Assembly: GCF_039544205.1 (NCBI RefSeq)
Contig: NZ_BAABLF010000007.1
Coordinates: 62,001 to 126,000 of the forward strand
Reading direction: 5' to 3'
From: Ferrimonas gelatinilytica
GTDB lineage: Bacteria; Pseudomonadota; Gammaproteobacteria; Enterobacterales; Shewanellaceae
Length of the DNA stretch: 64,000 nt
Positions 62,443-64,000 of the stretch are shown piece by piece (the stretch's first letter is position 1; each line of letters begins with the position of its first letter). The translations under genes and the position numbers were made by a program. The notes below the pieces were generated by a model. That model did no database searches and had not been told where the DNA came from. It saw only the letters and a list, made by a program, of their open reading frames with translations.

Positions 62443-63201
62443 TTAGCGCATCAGGATACGGGCGGCGTCCACTACCACCTGAATCGCCTCCTTTTCGGTT
62501 TTTGCCATCAAGGATTCCGACGGGATCTCCTGCTCGGTACGATTGACAATCACACCGGCCACGCACCCCGCTCGAAGGCCGAGGGCTGAGCACATGGTCA
62601 GCAGGGTGGCCGACTCCATCTCGTAGTTCAACACCCCGAGATCTTGCCACTGGGACATGGAGCCTTTGAAACGGCTGATCACCTTGCCGCTGTAAGTATC
62701 GTAACGCTCCTGACCCGGGTAGAACGTATCGGAGCTGGCGGTGATCCCGATATGGGGCCGATGGCCAGCATGTTCAGCGGCCTGTACCAGCGCGGCAGTG
62801 CAGTGGAAGTCGGCGACAGCGGGATACTCGGCGGGCGCAAAATGGTAACTCGCACCGTCGAGCCGAACCGAACCCTGGGTCACGATCAGGCTGCCGACGG
62901 CGATTTGAGGTTGGATTGCCCCTGTGGTGCCGATCCGAAGGAATGTGCGGATCCCGAGCTGGGCCAGCTCTTCGACGGCGATGGAGGTGGAGGGGCCGCC
63001 GATACCGGTAGAGCAGATAACGATTGCCTGCCCATCCAGTTTGCCTAGATAGCTGGTGAACTCACGGGTCGAAGCCAGTGGCGTTGGTTCCTCCAACAGG
63101 TCAGCGATTCGCTTTACCCGCTCTGGATCCCCGGGAACGATGGCCAGGGTGGCCCCCTCAAGCATGGCCTGGGTCAATCCCAGGTGGAATACGTCGCTCA
63201 T
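62443..63201 (-). CDS. udp: uridine phosphorylase
   Basis: Udp splits uridine to uracil and ribose-1-phosphate for nucleoside salvage. The 252 residues begin MSDVFHLGLTQAMLEGA and contain VPGDPERVKRIAD (phosphate binding) and GVLNYEMESATLLTMC (nucleoside binding). Confidence 0.95.
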   Translation of the reverse strand: MSDVFHLGLTQAMLEGATLAIVPGDPERVKRIADLLEEPTPLASTREFTSYLGKLDGQAIVICSTGIGGPSTSIAVEELAQLGIRTFLRIGTTGAIQPQIAVGSLIVTQGSVRLDGASYHFAPAEYPAVADFHCTAALVQAAEHAGHRPHIGITASSDTFYPGQERYDTYSGKVISRFKGSMSQWQDLGVLNYEMESATLLTMCSALGLRAGCVAGVIVNRTEQEIPSESLMAKTEKEAIQVVVDAARILMR

Positions 63202-63372
63202 GGATCAATTCCTTCTATTCCTGTGTCAGGCGCCAAGTGTAGGCGGTTCCCCTTTGGTCGTGTAGAGGAAAAGCCTGAACTGGATCACAGGATAGCTAAG
63301 CGCTTGTTATTAAAGTGTTATGAGCGCATACTGGCGCCGTTTTTTGCCATTATGGATGCAGTGAGGTTTAGG

Positions 63373-64000
63373 ATGAACAAGTTTACGGGCTGGTTGTTGA
63401 TGGGAGCGCTGGTAGCGCCAGCTGCACAAGCCGATTTTCTGGGCTTCTCAGCCGGAGCCGGGCGCTTCGCCGGTGAAGTCGGGGGAACTCTGGGTCAGGA
63501 CGGGATCTCCGTCGAAGAGCAACTGGGCTTCTCTGATGCTGAGAGCGGATTCCAGGCCTTCATTGCATTTGAACACCCGGTGCCGGTGCTTCCCAATATC
63601 AAGGTGGCGACCCTGAGCTACGACAACAGTGCCCGGGGAATGCTGACAGAGGACTTTCAGTTCGGTGGCGTGCTGATCCCCGCGGGGGCCAACACCGATA
63701 CTCTGATCGATTACCAGCATAACGACATCACACTTTATTACGAGCTGTGGGATACCGGCTTCGATCTGGACCTTGGGGTAACTGCCCGTCAGATTGATAC
63801 CACGGCCAACGTCGTCTCTCTGGCCCAGAATGAGCTGACTCTTATCCTGGCTGAGGCCAGCGAATCCGTAGATGAGTGGGTACCACTCATCTACGGTGCC
63901 GCCCGTGTCGACCTGCCACTGACCGGCCTTTATGTCGCCGGTGAAGTCCAGGGGATCGGATACGATGGCTCCAGTTACCTCGACTATCAGGCCAAGCTCG
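63373..64000 (+). CDS. TIGR04219-type outer-membrane beta-barrel protein, cut by window edge
   Basis: ATG 63373 (aggatg context) opens a frame of 209 codons to the window edge without a stop. It has a signal peptide (MNKFTGWLLMGALVAPAAQA) followed by DFLGFSAGAGRFAGEVGG, as in TIGR04219 family barrels. The C-terminus is outside the window. Confidence 0.8.
   Translation, partial: MNKFTGWLLMGALVAPAAQADFLGFSAGAGRFAGEVGGTLGQDGISVEEQLGFSDAESGFQAFIAFEHPVPVLPNIKVATLSYDNSARGMLTEDFQFGGVLIPAGANTDTLIDYQHNDITLYYELWDTGFDLDLGVTARQIDTTANVVSLAQNELTLILAEASESVDEWVPLIYGAARVDLPLTGLYVAGEVQGIGYDGSSYLDYQAKL

Overview
The window is a 64 kb piece of a gammaproteobacterial chromosome. It is GC-rich, densely coded and mostly ordinary core genome. 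Several gene orders match the Enterobacterales/Alteromonadales pattern: rplU-rpmA-obgE with ispB divergent, lptD-surA-pdxA-rsmA-apaG-apaH with djlA on the other side, argR divergent from mdh, and csdA-csdE-tcdA. RNase II, RapA, HutW/HutX and serine catabolism genes fit a marine or facultatively anaerobic bacterium of the Ferrimonas/Shewanella/Aeromonas type. The genus is my inference from gene content, not a database result.

Layout: 1-590 is the 3' part of an AT-richer methyltransferase gene cut by the window edge. 924-6515 has a Tat-exported class V aminotransferase-like protein, a solute-binding protein with a GGDEF-EAL protein directly behind it, and two small genes. 6593-11442 is core: argR, mdh, ispB, rplU, rpmA, obgE. 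11407-15999 is a small integrated element at the 3' end of obgE, bounded by 35-bp perfect direct repeats. It has a broken tyrosine recombinase and a two-gene operon of unknown function. 16055-33410 returns to core genes: a split ThrE exporter, folA, apaH/apaG/rsmA/pdxA/surA/lptD, an amgK-murU sugar recycling pair, djlA, a hydroxyacid dehydrogenase, rnb and mgtE. 33721-47204 holds envelope proteins, rapA, a PhoH-family ATPase, a large hybrid sensor kinase and a heme-use locus (fused hutW-hutX behind a Fur box, flanked by two DUF454 genes). 47302-57387 has a secreted metzincin-like protease, a Hanks-type kinase, tpm, a porin, the csd/tcdA genes and yjjX. 57471-64000 has a TSUP transporter, the serine uptake and deamination pair sdaC-sdaA, a 30-residue membrane peptide, udp and the start of an outer-membrane barrel gene.

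The most unusual object is the obgE element. Its only intact cargo is a translationally coupled pair. One protein is made of about twenty 23-residue leucine-rich repeats with freshly duplicated repeat units. The other is a coiled-coil protein with an HPD J-domain-like segment and a Trp/His-rich tail. Repeat-based recognition plus a chaperone-like partner on a small integrative element suggests a defence or recognition module. I know of no named system with this pair. The element also replaced the last 35 bp, the stop codon and the terminator of obgE, while the native obgE terminator now lies 4.6 kb away. A second unusual object is the hutW-hutX fusion, whose reading frame continues with two RRCP heme-regulatory-like motifs and then runs antisense into the neighbouring gene.
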